A stretch of 64,000 bases of DNA from Nocardioides cynanchi (GCF_008761635.1 NZ_CP044344.1:1984001-2048000); one strand, 5' to 3'; positions 45,702 through 57,705 are shown, numbered from the stretch's first letter. Notes: generated by a model not told the origin, from the letters alone. A program made the numbers and translations.

Positions 45702-46499
45702 TCAGATGTCGGCGCCCATCTCCTCGTCCTGGGAGTCCTCGTCGCTCAACGGGTCGTCGCCGTCGTCGTCGTCGTAGTGGAGGTACTTGATGCCCTCGTC
45801 GACCGGACCGTCGTAGCCGAGCCGGCCCTTCTCCAGCACCAGCACGCGGGTGCACATCTTGCGCACGCTGCCGGCCGCATGGCTGACGTAGAACAACGTC
45901 GTGCCGCTCTCGCGGATCTCCTCCATCTTGGCCAGGCACTTCTTCTTGAACGGCCGGTCGCCCACGGCCAGCACCTCGTCGGCCAGGAAGACGTCGGCGT
46001 CCACGTGGATCGCGACCGCGAAGCCCAGCCGGGCGAACATGCCCGAGGAGTAGTGACCGACCGGCGAGTCCAGGAACTTGCCGATGTCGGCGAACTCGAC
46101 GATGTCGTCGAACTTGCGCCGGGTCTCGGCCTCGGTCATGCCGAGGATGGCGGCGTTGAGGTAGACGTTGTCGCGCCCCGTGAGCTGCGGGTGGAAGCCG
46201 GCCCCGGTCGCGATCAGCCCGGCGATCCGGCCACGGGTCAGCACCTTGCCGGAGTCGGGCCGCATGATGCCGTTGATCATCTTCAGCAGCGTGCTCTTGC
46301 CCGAGCCGTTCAGACCCATCAGTCCGATCGACTCGCCCTGCTCGACGGTGAAGGAGACGTCGTCGACGGCCAGGAAGGAGTCCGAGAGCTCCTGGGCGCG
46401 CAACATCGCCACACTCATCTGCTTCAGCGTCCGGTGGTAGCGCAGCGTGAAGGTCTTGGAGACGTGCCGGACCACGATCGACTCCGTGCCGCTCTTCAC
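45702..46499 (-). CDS. ABC transporter ATPase, polysaccharide export (Wzt/RfbE-like)
   Basis: A 265-aa ATPase: Walker [10 protein letters not shown] (~59-67), signature [14 protein letters not shown], Walker [13 protein letters not shown], switch His VSHAAGS. This set ([13 protein letters not shown]) identifies the Wzt/TagH family that exports undecaprenyl-linked polysaccharides. The short, acidic C-terminus ([18 protein letters not shown]) lacks the glycan-binding domain of Wzt. The orthologue in mycobacteria (Rv3781) exports lipid-linked galactan with Rv3783. It is 16 bp downstream of the permease gene. Confidence 0.92.
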   Translation of the reverse strand: MKSGTESIVVRHVSKTFTLRYHRTLKQMSVAMLRAQELSDSFLAVDDVSFTVEQGESIGLMGLNGSGKSTLLKMINGIMRPDSGKVLTRGRIAGLIATGAGFHPQLTGRDNVYLNAAILGMTEAETRRKFDDIVEFADIGKFLDSPVGHYSSGMFARLGFAVAIHVDADVFLADEVLAVGDRPFKKKCLAKMEEIRESGTTLFYVSHAAGSVRKMCTRVLVLEKGRLGYDGPVDEGIKYLHYDDDDGDDPLSDEDSQDEEMGADI

Positions 46500-46515
46500 G
46501 GCGTGACCTCCCCGC

Positions 46516-47404
46516 TCACAGCAGGCGCTCCGGGATCCGGCGCTCCAGGCGGGAGAACGTCGACTGGGCGAACGCCAGCACCACGAGGCTGATCAGCAGG
46601 GCGCGCAGGCTGAGCAGGGCCAGGTGGGGCGGCATGTCGTGGGCGATGGTGGCCTTGGGATGGGACGTCGCGCCGACCCAGAACGCGCGCTGGAAGTCCA
46701 GCACCGCCTCGGTGATCGGGTTGGCGAGGTAGATCCCGGTGTGGCCACGGAACTTCTGGGCGACCAGGGAGTAGGGGTACATCATCGGGACGCCGAAGCG
46801 CACGAAGTTGCTCAGCACGTTCACCGCGTTGGACACGTCGCGCAGGAACACGTTGGCCGCGCTGAACACCAGGGCCAGCGCGGTGCCGAGGGTCATGATG
46901 ATCAGCAGGGCCATCACCCCGTAGACCATTCCCCAGGGATCGGGCCGCCAGCCGAACAGGAGGGTCGCGATCAGCAGGATGATCACCTGCGGGATGACGT
47001 GGAACAGCGAGACCAGCATCGAGGCGACCGGGAACATCTCGCGAGGCACGGCCATCTTCTGCACCAGCGACTTGTTGCGCACGATCGAGCGGGTGCCGGC
47101 GTTCATGGTCTCGATGAAGAAGTGGACGATGATCAGCCCGGCGAAGACGTGGATCGCGAACGCCTGGGTCTGCTGGGCCCGGCCGAAGAGGATGCCCATC
47201 ACGAAGTAGTAGATGAAGAACTGCGTGAGCGGGTTGACGTAGGACCACACCAGACCGAGCACCGAGCCCTGGTAGCGGGCGGCGATCTCACGGCGCACCA
47301 GCAGGCTCAGGATGTAGCGGTGCCGGAACACCTCGAGCAGCCCCTGCTCGGCCCAGGGAGCGGCCAGCGGAGCGGCGACCACGCGGGTGCGGTGCGCCTG
47401 CACC

Positions 47405-47412
<8 letters not shown>
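46516..47412 (-). CDS. ABC transporter permease, polysaccharide export (Wzm/RfbD-like)
   Basis: A 298-aa ABC-2 type permease with six membrane segments and the cytoplasmic gate helix [25 protein letters not shown], typical of Wzm/TagG. It forms the channel for the ATPase encoded next. Its ATG lies 8 bp inside the end of glfT2, so export and synthesis are translationally coupled. The equivalent mycobacterial pair transports the galactan precursor across the membrane. Confidence 0.92.
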
Positions 47413-50622
<3,210 letters not shown>

Positions 50623-51570
50623 CTAGCGAGGAGGGGTGCCCGAACCGGGAATCGAGCGCATGCCCCGGGCGTCCCGTACGGCGCGGATCACGTTGCTCGC
50701 CTCGGCGCGTCCTCCCCGGACCGGACTGATCGCGACCACGGCGGCGGCGATCGCCCAGGGCTTCGCCCGCACCAGCCGGCTCTCGCCGTACCGGAAGTGG
50801 ACCGCGAACATGTTGCGGTACATGTAGTAGCCCTTCCAGCCGGAGAGGTCGTGCTGCTGGCTGAAGTCCAGCTGCCGCACCAGGACCGCGTCGCGGATCG
50901 CCCAGATCCGGTAGCCGGCGCGACGCGCCCGCACCGCGAAGTCGACGTCGTCGTAGAAGATGAAGAACGACGAGTCCGGCAGCCCGATCGTGGCCACCAC
51001 CTCACGTCGGAACAGCGGGCCCTCGAACGCGATGTTGTGCAGCTCCACCCGCTCCGGCATCGCGTCGCGGTCGCCGAAGTCGGTCTCCACGGTGCTCCGC
51101 TTCGGGTGGACCGCCCAGGCCCGGGTGAGGTCGAAGTCGGTGGCCGCCTTCTCGACCAGGTGCCCGTGGGTGTCCTCGCGGACCGCCATCACGAACGCCT
51201 CGTCCTGCGCCATCAGCTCGGCGAGGCAGTCCGGCGCGGGTACGACGTCGTCGTCCATCAGCCAGATCCGGTCGAAGCCCTGGTCGAAGGCAGCCGCGAC
51301 GCCGGCCCGGAAGCCCCCGGCGCCGCCGGTGTTCTCCTCGAGGTGGATGCGCTGGAGGTGCAGGCCACGGTGGGCGTCGAGCACCGCGCGGGTGTGGTCC
51401 TCGCTGGCGTTGTCGACCACGATCACCGAGTCGGGCTCGTGGGTCTGGGCGGCGAGCCCGTCGAGGGTCCGGCCCAGCAGGTCGGCGCGGTTGTGGGTCA
51501 CGACCACGACGGCAACGGTCTCGCCGTCTCGGTGGTCGAGCGGAGTCGAGACCACGTCGTCGCCGCTCAT
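50623..51570 (-). CDS. GT2 glycosyltransferase, galactan cluster
   Basis: A 315-aa GT-A enzyme starting at ATG 51570 (MSGDDVVST), overlapping the previous stop (ATGA). Motifs: VVVVTHNRADLL, VVDNASEDHT, the DDD in WLMDDDVVP, and FYDDVDFAVRARRAGY at the acceptor side. It is a paralogue of the next protein (51567-52490). Pairs of this type with Glf and GlfT2 suggest one galactofuranosyl initiator and one side-chain or second transferase. A Trp/Tyr/Met-rich region WKGYYMYRNMFAVHF near the C-terminus suggests membrane contact. Confidence 0.9.
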   Translation of the reverse strand: MSGDDVVSTPLDHRDGETVAVVVVTHNRADLLGRTLDGLAAQTHEPDSVIVVDNASEDHTRAVLDAHRGLHLQRIHLEENTGGAGGFRAGVAAAFDQGFDRIWLMDDDVVPAPDCLAELMAQDEAFVMAVREDTHGHLVEKAATDFDLTRAWAVHPKRSTVETDFGDRDAMPERVELHNIAFEGPLFRREVVATIGLPDSSFFIFYDDVDFAVRARRAGYRIWAIRDAVLVRQLDFSQQHDLSGWKGYYMYRNMFAVHFRYGESRLVRAKPWAIAAAVVAISPVRGGRAEASNVIRAVRDARGMRSIPGSGTPPR

Positions 51571-52490
51571 CCCAGGAACCGCCGATGCCCGGTGAAGTCG
51601 CCACGCCGGGCCGCGCGCCAGGCCTCGATGCTGAGCCGGAGCCGGGCCGGGTCGCGGCGGGTGAAGGTGTAGAACCACAGGGTCTTGGCGACGAACGCGG
51701 CGGCGTGGGCCCGGCCGCCGTACTCCCGGAGGTTGAGCAGGTTGTTGCGGGCCATGCAGTAGTGCTTGAGGTCGCTCGGGGTGTCGTTGTACGTCGTGCG
51801 CCCGAACGCCATCCGGGTCCCCAGCGCGCCGACCGCGGGGTGCCGCACCCGCGCGTCGACGACGGTGCCCGTACGTGCGCCGGCGCGCCGCGCCCGCCAG
51901 AGGTACTCCACGTCGTCGCCCCAGATGAAGAACTCCGAGCGCGGCAACCCGATCCGCTCGACGAGCTCACGGGTCAAGAGAACCCCGTTGAAGGGGATCA
52001 CCACGTCGGCGATCAGGCCCTCCCGGGCGGCGCCCTGTGCGCCCGTGAGGGCGTGCACCGCCGTGCTGGTGCCGGGCAGGCGGATCGGGAACACCAGCCG
52101 GCTCGCGTCGTCCTCGTCGACGACCACCGGGCCCCAGAAGTCGAGGCTTCCCGCGCGCTCGAGCAGGAGCTCCAGGCAGTCGGGGTCGGGGAGACCGTCG
52201 TCGTCCATCAGCCAGACCAGGTCGGCCCCACGTTCGAGCGCCCAGCCGAGCCCGTCGTGGAACCCACCCGCGCCGCCGATGTTCTCCGGCAGACGGCGCA
52301 CGTGGACCGGCACGCCGCTCCCCTCCCGGTCGCGCAACCACTGCGCCGTACCGTCCGACGACGCGTTGTCGACGACCAGGATCTCGTCGAGCCCCGCGGT
52401 CTCCGCGAGGCGCCCGATCAGCCGCTGGAGGAGCTCGAGCCGGTTGAAGGTCACCACCACCGCGGCGATACGGCGGTCGGCGGAGCTCAC
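51567..52490 (-). CDS. Galactofuranosyltransferase GlfT1-like (GT2)
   Basis: A 307-aa GT-A enzyme; start placed at GTG 52490 (VSSADRRIAAVVV), because TAGGGT (52498-52503) ends 7 nt before it and would overlap the start if GTG 52496 were used. Motifs: VVVTFNRLELLQRL, VVDNASSDGT, DDD in WLMDDDGLP and IWGDDVEYLWRARRAG. Its length and motifs match mycobacterial GlfT1 (Rv3782, about 300 aa), which adds the first Galf residues to the rhamnosyl-GlcNAc linker lipid. Which of the two GT2 proteins is the true GlfT1 cannot be settled from sequence alone. Confidence 0.85.
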   Translation of the reverse strand: MSSADRRIAAVVVTFNRLELLQRLIGRLAETAGLDEILVVDNASSDGTAQWLRDREGSGVPVHVRRLPENIGGAGGFHDGLGWALERGADLVWLMDDDGLPDPDCLELLLERAGSLDFWGPVVVDEDDASRLVFPIRLPGTSTAVHALTGAQGAAREGLIADVVIPFNGVLLTRELVERIGLPRSEFFIWGDDVEYLWRARRAGARTGTVVDARVRHPAVGALGTRMAFGRTTYNDTPSDLKHYCMARNNLLNLREYGGRAHAAAFVAKTLWFYTFTRRDPARLRLSIEAWRAARRGDFTGHRRFLG

Positions 52491-52497
52491 CCGCACG

Positions 52498-52503
52498 ACC
52501 CTA
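52498..52503 (-). promoter_or_regulatory. -10 hexamer TAGGGT of the galactan operon
   Basis: TAGGGT on the minus strand ends 7 nt before GTG 52490. It probably starts the leaderless transcript for the GT2-GT2-glf-glfT2-wzm-wzt run. Confidence 0.5.
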
Positions 52504-52520
52504 GTGGGCCGCCCCGCGGC

Positions 52521-53606
52521 TCAGACCAGCCAGGACGCGTAGAAGGTCCCGAGACCGACTGCCACGCAGATCCCGGCGATGATCCAGAACCGGATCACGA
52601 CCGTGACCTCGTCCCAGCCCAGGTGCTCGAAGTGGTGGTGGATGGGGGCGATCCGGAAGATCCGGCGGCCGCGTCCGGTCACCCGCCGGGTCAGCTTGAA
52701 GTAGCCGCTCTGGAGCATCACCGACAAGGTCTCGATCACGAACAACCCCGCGACCACCGCCATCAGCAGCTCGGTCCGGGACATGATCGCCAGCCCGGCC
52801 AGGGCGCCCCCGAGCGCCAGGGACCCGACGTCGCCCATGATGATCCTGGCCGGCTTCGCGTTCCACCAGAGGAAGCCGATGCAGGCTGCGCAGATGGCCG
52901 CCGAGAGCACCGCGAGGTCGAGCGGATCGCGCACCTCGTAGCACTGGGACGCCACCACCGTGGGCCGGGAGGATCCGCACCGCTGGTTGTTCTGCCAGAT
53001 GTTCACGATCGTGTAGGCACCGAAGATCATCGCGGACGTGCCGGCGAGCAGCCCGTCGGCCCCGTCGGTGAGGTTGGCGCCGTTCGAGGTGGCGGTGACG
53101 ATCAGCCAGATCAGCAGCAGCACCACCACCAGCGGCAGGTGGATCCCCCAGTCGCGGGTCGTCGAGAGGTACGACGACGCCGGCCGGACGCCGCCCGCGT
53201 CGGCGAAGCAGCGCTCCGCCACGATCCCGAACCCGACCGCGACCAGGGCCTGGCCGACCAGCTTGGCTCGACCGCTCAGCCCCTGGTTGTTCTGGGTGTA
53301 GACCTTGATGTAGTCGTCCAGGAAGCCCACGGCTCCGCAGCCGAAGAAGAGCAGGAGAGCGAGCCAGGCGCTGGCGCTCGGCAGGCCACCGGTCGCGAGC
53401 GTCGCGGCCAGGTAGGCCGTGGTCGCACTCACCAGGATGACGAGTCCACCCATGGTCGGCGTACCACGCTTGACGTGGTGGGTGGTCGGGCCGTCGTCCC
53501 TGATCGGCTGGCCGAACCCGTGCCGGACGAACCAACCGATGGCGGCCCGCGTTCCCAGCAGCGAGAACAGCACGGCCAGCCCGCCGCTCAGCAGGATCGC
53601 GCGCAT
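52521..53606 (-). CDS. MraY-family phospho-sugar transferase
   Basis: A 361-aa polytopic protein with about ten membrane helices. MraY hallmarks: HHVKRGTPTMGG, FLDDYIKVYTQ, NLTDGADGLLAG and the APIHHHFEHLGW loop. MraY transfers phospho-MurNAc-pentapeptide to undecaprenyl phosphate (lipid I). The usual mraY lies in the dcw cluster, and no dcw gene is near. Small changes (NGANLTDGADGLLAG versus the usual NAVNLTDGLDGLA) fit a paralogue. It could use another UDP-sugar to start a wall polymer, or be the sole MraY relocated. Confidence 0.88.
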   Translation of the reverse strand: MRAILLSGGLAVLFSLLGTRAAIGWFVRHGFGQPIRDDGPTTHHVKRGTPTMGGLVILVSATTAYLAATLATGGLPSASAWLALLLFFGCGAVGFLDDYIKVYTQNNQGLSGRAKLVGQALVAVGFGIVAERCFADAGGVRPASSYLSTTRDWGIHLPLVVVLLLIWLIVTATSNGANLTDGADGLLAGTSAMIFGAYTIVNIWQNNQRCGSSRPTVVASQCYEVRDPLDLAVLSAAICAACIGFLWWNAKPARIIMGDVGSLALGGALAGLAIMSRTELLMAVVAGLFVIETLSVMLQSGYFKLTRRVTGRGRRIFRIAPIHHHFEHLGWDEVTVVIRFWIIAGICVAVGLGTFYASWLV

Positions 53607-53675
53607 ACAGGTGAGCCCTTCTCGGCCGTCCGGATGGTCAATCCCTTCGCAGCGTGAGGGACCCGTCTCCCCTCA

Positions 53676-53699
53676 TTGTCGGACGAGGGACCCCGACAA
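53676..53699. repeat. Inverted repeat between mraY-like and GT1 genes
   Basis: TTGTCGG (53676-53682) and CCGACAA (53693-53699) form perfect 7-bp arms with a 10-bp spacer. It ends 31 bp before the TAGTCT hexamer of the GT1 gene, so it could be an operator. Confidence 0.35.
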
Positions 53700-53730
53700 C
53701 CGGCGGCGGCTCACCGGCCGCGCCGCGGAC

Positions 53731-53736
53731 TAGTCT
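53731..53736 (+). promoter_or_regulatory. -10 hexamer TAGTCT, leaderless start of the GT1 gene
   Basis: TAGTCT ends 8 nt before ATG 53745. Confidence 0.45.
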
Positions 53737-53744
53737 GGCCGGCG

Positions 53745-54896
53745 ATGCGGATCCTGTTCACGTTCATCGGTGGTCTCGGGCACTTCCTCCCGATGGAGCC
53801 GGTGGCTCGCGCCGCGGGGGCGGCGCGACACGAGGTTGCCGTCGCCTGCTCGGGCGGCGTCGTCGCCAGGGTCGAGGCAGCGGGCTTCCGCGCGCTGGCG
53901 ACCAGTCCCCCGCGCCCCACCGGATCCCGGCCGCGCGACCTGACGCCCCTCCCTCCGGTCGACGCCCACGCCGCCGAGGTCGAGTTCGCCGAGAACTTCG
54001 CGGGCAAGGGCGCCCGCCGGCACGCCGGCGCCGTCCGGGAGCACCTGGGCGGATGGCGGCCGGACCTCGTCGTGCGTGACGAGGCCGACTTCGGGTCCGC
54101 GGTCGCCGCCGAGGTGCTCGGGGTCCCGGTCGCGACCGTGCTGGTCCTGGCGTCGGGCATGCTGATCCGGCCGGAGCTCGTCGCGGAGCCGTTGGCAGCC
54201 GTGCGGGCCGAGCACGGGCTCGCGCCGGACCCCGATCTGTCGATGCTCACCCGGGGCCTGCTGCTCTCGCCGTTCCCCCTCTCGTTCCGCAGCCCGGACT
54301 CACCCGTCGCTCTCCCGGAGCCGACGTTCGCCTTCCGCGGCGGTGACCTCGGCACCGGACCGCCACGCCGGGCTCGCGACGCGACCAGGCGGGTGTACGT
54401 GACCCTCGGGACCGTCTTCAACTCCGGCTCGGGTGACCTCTTCGAGCGCCTGCTCGCGGGCCTGGCCGGCGTCGACGCGGAGATCGTGGTGACGGTGGGC
54501 CGCGACGTCGACCCGGCCGACTTCGGGCCTCAGCCACCGCACCTGCGGGTCGAGAGGTTCGTCCCCCAGGCCGACCTGCTCCCCGACTCCGACCTCGTCG
54601 TCTCCCACGGCGGCTCGGGGACGCTGATGGCGACCCTGGCTCACGGCCTGCCGTCGCTCCTCCTGCCGCTCGGCGCCGACCAGCCGCACAACGCAGCGCG
54701 GGCCCGGGAGCTCGGGCTGGCCCGCACCCTGGACGCCGCCACGGCCACTCCCGACGAGATCCGGCGGGGCGTCGAGGACGCGCTCCACGACCAGGCGGCC
54801 GCCCGACGCGCCCGAGCAGTCGCCGACGAGATCAGCTCCCTGCCCGGCGTCGAGCGGGTGACGCCGCTGCTGGAGGCGTTCGCCGGCGCCGGATGA
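53745..54896 (+). CDS. GT1-family (MGT/macrolide-type) glycosyltransferase
   Basis: A 383-aa GT-B protein (MRILFTFIGGLGHFLPMEPVARAA). The C-terminal donor domain has the UGT/MGT signature: VVSHGGSGTLMATLAHGLPSLLLPLGADQPHNAARA, where HGGSGT binds the nucleotide diphosphate. The N-terminal half carries the GHFLPM catalytic-His region. Such enzymes glycosylate small hydrophobic acceptors (natural products, sterols, lipids). The aglycone is unknown and the gene stands alone between mraY-like and a small secreted protein. Confidence 0.88.
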   Translation: MRILFTFIGGLGHFLPMEPVARAAGAARHEVAVACSGGVVARVEAAGFRALATSPPRPTGSRPRDLTPLPPVDAHAAEVEFAENFAGKGARRHAGAVREHLGGWRPDLVVRDEADFGSAVAAEVLGVPVATVLVLASGMLIRPELVAEPLAAVRAEHGLAPDPDLSMLTRGLLLSPFPLSFRSPDSPVALPEPTFAFRGGDLGTGPPRRARDATRRVYVTLGTVFNSGSGDLFERLLAGLAGVDAEIVVTVGRDVDPADFGPQPPHLRVERFVPQADLLPDSDLVVSHGGSGTLMATLAHGLPSLLLPLGADQPHNAARARELGLARTLDAATATPDEIRRGVEDALHDQAAARRARAVADEISSLPGVERVTPLLEAFAGAG

Positions 54897-54914
54897 GCTG
54901 CGGCCGGCACCTCC

Positions 54915-55346
54915 TCAGAGGTGCTGGACCTTGATCGGGGACTGGCGACCCTGCGGGAACGAGCAGGCGTCGCCCCAGCTCGGTACGACGTTGTGGTTGC
55001 AGCCGACCCAGCCGGTCTCGTAGCGGACCGCCGAGCCGTTCACCCGCACGTCGAGCTCCTCGTCGGCGGCCGAGAGACCGTCGATCCGGTAGTAGCCCGC
55101 AGAGCCGCTCTTGTCCTGGCCGAGCAGGTTGTCGGTGTTGATCTCGAAGACCTTGACCGTGACGCCCTTGACCGGGTTCCCGGTCGCCGGGTTGATCAGC
55201 CGGCCGCCGAAGAACCCCGACAGCTTCGAGGCTCCCGGACGGCTGACCGCGGCATGCGTCGGCGACTGGAGCGACAGGGTCGTCAGCGCCAGCAGCAGGA
55301 GGCCGGTCAGCAGCGCGGCCAGCGGCCGCTTCGTCGTGATGTGCAC
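54915..55346 (-). CDS. Small secreted protein with carboxypeptidase-regulatory-like fold
   Basis: A 143-aa protein starting at GTG 55346 with a signal peptide (RPLAALLTGLLLLALTTLSLQSPTHA). The mature part resembles a single transthyretin/CNA-B-like beta-sandwich: GGRLINPATGNPVKGVTVKVFEINTDN, YYRIDGL, LDVRVNG. Two Cys in the C-terminal part (GWVGCNHN, DACSF) may form a disulfide. It has no catalytic residue and may bind wall or surface polymer. TATCCT ends 6 nt before the GTG, fixing the start. Confidence 0.72.
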   Translation of the reverse strand: MHITTKRPLAALLTGLLLLALTTLSLQSPTHAAVSRPGASKLSGFFGGRLINPATGNPVKGVTVKVFEINTDNLLGQDKSGSAGYYRIDGLSAADEELDVRVNGSAVRYETGWVGCNHNVVPSWGDACSFPQGRQSPIKVQHL

Positions 55347-55352
55347 CCGTCG

Positions 55353-55358
55353 AGGATA
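55353..55358 (-). promoter_or_regulatory. -10 hexamer TATCCT, leaderless start of the small secreted protein
   Basis: TATCCT on the minus strand ends 6 nt before GTG 55346. Confidence 0.5.
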
Positions 55359-55407
55359 GGGAGGTACGACGCGTCGTGTGCGGCGTTCGGGCGAATCGGC
55401 CTCCCGC

Positions 55408-56043
55408 TCAACCCGACGCCCTCCTCGTGGACCGCAGGCGCGACCGGACCGCGCGCCGGGTGACCGGCCCGAGGTCGTTGACGACGTCCACGACGACGGC
55501 GAGGCGCTCCAGCGACTCCAGGGCCCGCGCGGTCGACGCCGGGTCGACGTCCTCATACAGCTGGAGTCCGATGAACGCCGCGCTCAGGGCCCGGGTCAGC
55601 CCTGGGCCGTCGACGATCTCCGCGAGCGGGCTGTCGGCGAGGAGCCGCTCGAGCACCGGCTCGAGCGTGGCCGCCCAGACGTCCATCGCGTAGCGGGCGG
55701 CCCGCGCCAGCACCGGGTCGTGAGCGGCACCGGACATCAGCTGCGCCATCATCGCGACGTTCCCGCTGGCACGCTCCCGGCGGTCGAGGGCACGGCCGAC
55801 GTCGAGCAGCCCGGTCAACGAGGTGACCTCGTCGAGCTCCCGGCGGTACGAGCCGGCGGCCTCGTCCACGGCCAGGCCGCAGGCAGCCTCGACCAGCTCG
55901 CTGACGGTGCCGAAGTGGTAGAAGACCAGCGCCTGGTTCACACCGGCCCGGGCCGCGATGCTGCGCGCCGACGCGGCCGCTGCGCCGTCCTCGCGTACGG
56001 CGGTCGCAGCGGCCGCCAGGAGTCGCGCCCGGGTGTCGTTCAC
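55408..56043 (-). CDS. TetR-family transcriptional regulator
   Basis: A 211-aa regulator with an N-terminal HTH (AAAASARSIAARAGVNQALVFYHFGTVSELV, ~20-50) and an all-helical ligand/dimer domain. It starts at GTG 56043, overlapping the stop of the membrane protein gene upstream (GTGA), so the two form one transcript. The palindrome TTTGAGC-AGTC-GCTCAAA at 56667-56684 lies at that transcript's start and is the probable operator, giving self-repression released by a ligand. Confidence 0.88.
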   Translation of the reverse strand: MNDTRARLLAAAATAVREDGAAAASARSIAARAGVNQALVFYHFGTVSELVEAACGLAVDEAAGSYRRELDEVTSLTGLLDVGRALDRRERASGNVAMMAQLMSGAAHDPVLARAARYAMDVWAATLEPVLERLLADSPLAEIVDGPGLTRALSAAFIGLQLYEDVDPASTARALESLERLAVVVDVVNDLGPVTRRAVRSRLRSTRRASG

Positions 56044-56648
56044 GGCAGTGCATGCAGCCGCGGCAGCACCGCGACCCCCGCCGCCAGGGTCGCCAGCACC
56101 AGCCCGCTGACCCCGCCCAGCACCCCGGCCTCGACCGCCGCGACCAGGACGGTCGGCGGATACCCGAGCCCGATCACCAGGCCCGTGACGACACCCGCCG
56201 AGGCGCCGAGCAGACCACCCCAGGCGAGGAACCTGGCGAGCGTCTCCACCGCCCAGTGGTCGCCGGGCCGACCATCCGGGCGGGGCCCGACCCCGAAGGC
56301 GATCACGGGTCCGAGGGCACCCGCGACCACCGCGCCGGCCAGGACCAGGGCCACCTCAGGTGTCCCGGGGACGTCGTACGCCCCCGAGCAGAGCGGGAGC
56401 ACGACCGAGCCGACAGCCCCTGCCACCAGACCGCTGCCCAGCCGGGCGGCCCACCTCGAGCGGGTGACCCTGGCCAGACCGCCCAGCGCCAGCCCGACCG
56501 CGACCCCGGTGAGGCAGCCCAGGACGGCGCCCCACGCGGCACCGAAGAAGGTGCCCACGACCGGCCAGTCGACGGTGCCGGCGGCGCCGCCGAGCACGCC
56601 GCCCAGCCCGGTCATCAGCACCAGCGCGGAGCGGAGACTCGCCCTCAT
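56040..56648 (-). CDS. Polytopic membrane protein co-transcribed with TetR regulator
   Basis: A 202-aa protein with about five or six hydrophobic, Gly/Ala-rich helices (ALVLMTGLGGVLGGAAG; FFGAAWGAVLGCLTGVAVGLALGG; AGAVVAGALGPVIAFGVG). Start at ATG 56648 (MRASLRSALVLM) is chosen because GGAGG is 8 nt upstream. The longer frame from 56690 would translate the operator palindrome itself. Gly-zipper repeats recall small transport or stress membrane proteins. No family could be recognised; as the target of the TetR protein it may export its ligand. Confidence 0.72.
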   Translation of the reverse strand: MRASLRSALVLMTGLGGVLGGAAGTVDWPVVGTFFGAAWGAVLGCLTGVAVGLALGGLARVTRSRWAARLGSGLVAGAVGSVVLPLCSGAYDVPGTPEVALVLAGAVVAGALGPVIAFGVGPRPDGRPGDHWAVETLARFLAWGGLLGASAGVVTGLVIGLGYPPTVLVAAVEAGVLGGVSGLVLATLAAGVAVLPRLHALP

Positions 56649-56666
56649 CGCCATCACCTCCGGGCT

Positions 56667-56684
56667 TTTGAGCAGTCGCTCAAA
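56667..56684. promoter_or_regulatory. TetR-type operator (7-4-7 palindrome)
   Basis: TTTGAGC (56667-56673) and GCTCAAA (56678-56684) are perfect 7-bp arms with a 4-bp centre. It starts 4 bp past the minus-strand TAGCGT -10 (56689-56694), so a bound repressor would cover the transcription start. Typical TetR-family operator placement. Confidence 0.7.
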
Positions 56685-56688
56685 TACC

Positions 56689-56694
56689 ACGCTA
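56689..56694 (-). promoter_or_regulatory. Putative -10 (TAGCGT) of the membrane protein-TetR operon
   Basis: TAGCGT on the minus strand directly precedes the operator palindrome; it predicts a leader of about 35 nt with GGAGG. Confidence 0.5.
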
Positions 56695-56728
56695 GCACGT
56701 CCGGTACGCCGTCCCTGGTGCCGCGGGA

Positions 56729-56734
56729 CAGGAT
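56729..56734 (+). promoter_or_regulatory. -10 hexamer CAGGAT, leaderless start of mmuM
   Basis: CAGGAT ends 6 nt before GTG 56741. It is back-to-back with the divergent TetR operon promoter. Confidence 0.4.
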
Positions 56735-56740
56735 GGGGGC

Positions 56741-57670
56741 GTGAGCATCGCCACCGAGACCCCGATCGCCGTCCTCGACGGCGGCCTCTCGACCGCGCTG
56801 GAGCAACAGGGCGCCGACCTCCGCGGAGCCCTGTGGACCGCGCGCCTCCTCGGGACGGCTCCCGAGCAGCTGGCCCGGGCCCATCGCGCGTACTACGACG
56901 CCGGGGCCGTGGTGGCGACCACGGCCAGCTACCAGGCCAGCGTCGAGGGCCTGGTCGCCGCGGGGTACGACGTCGCGGAGGCCCGGCGGCTGATCTCCCT
57001 GAGCGTCACGGTTGCCCGCGACGTCCGCGACGAGCTGGCCGACACTCGTCCCGGCCTCCTGGTCGCAGCCTCGGTCGGTCCGTACGGCGCGCACCTCGCC
57101 GACGGCTCGGAGTACCGCGGCCGGTACGGCGTACCGGCCGCGCGGCTGCGGGACTTCCACGCCCCGCGGCTCGAGCTGCTCGCGGCCGCGGGACCCGACC
57201 TGTTCGCCGTCGAGACCATCCCCGACGCCGCCGAGGCCGAGGTGCTCGTGCCCCTGCTCGACCAGCTCGGCGTGCCCGCGTGGTTCAGCTACTCCGTGCG
57301 TGACGGCACCACCAGCGCCGGCCAGCCGCTGGCCGAGGCCTACGCGGTGCTCGGCGGCAGCAGCAGCCTCGTGGCCGCGGGCGTGAACTGCTCCGAGCAG
57401 ACCGACGTCTTGGGCGCCGTGCGCGCCGCCGTCGCGGCGACCGGCCTGCCGGCGGTCGCCTACCCCAACCGGGGCGGCCGGTGGGACGCCGAGACGAAGA
57501 CCTGGCAGTACGCGGGGCCCCTCGACCTCGCGCTGGTGGACGGCTGGGTCGCTGCCGGCGTGCGGTACGTGGGTGGCTGCTGCGGCACCGGCCCGGCCGA
57601 CATCGCCGACCTGGCGGCTCGGGTGGCCGGGATGTCCTCCGGGGAGGGTTGCCGTTCGTCCACGAGGTGA
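56741..57670 (+). CDS. mmuM: Homocysteine S-methyltransferase
   Basis: A 309-aa Zn-dependent enzyme of the MmuM/BhmT family: it transfers a methyl from S-methylmethionine (or SAM) to homocysteine. N-terminal VLDGGLSTALEQQGADL, the first Zn Cys in GVNCSEQ and the paired Zn Cys in GGCCGTGP are all present. The substrate-side TASYQAS motif also fits. GTG 56741 follows CAGGAT by 6 nt. It would recycle the homocysteine released by AhcY, but the two are not linked. Confidence 0.94.
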   Translation: MSIATETPIAVLDGGLSTALEQQGADLRGALWTARLLGTAPEQLARAHRAYYDAGAVVATTASYQASVEGLVAAGYDVAEARRLISLSVTVARDVRDELADTRPGLLVAASVGPYGAHLADGSEYRGRYGVPAARLRDFHAPRLELLAAAGPDLFAVETIPDAAEAEVLVPLLDQLGVPAWFSYSVRDGTTSAGQPLAEAYAVLGGSSSLVAAGVNCSEQTDVLGAVRAAVAATGLPAVAYPNRGGRWDAETKTWQYAGPLDLALVDGWVAAGVRYVGGCCGTGPADIADLAARVAGMSSGEGCRSSTR

Positions 57671-57705
57671 CGGCGTCGCCCGACGCCGCGACCAGGAGGA
57701 CGCAC

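Noticed and set aside
56649..56690. Upstream extension of the membrane protein gene to ATG 56690
   Set aside because: It would translate the TetR operator and the start of transcription; GGAGG at 8 nt supports ATG 56648.
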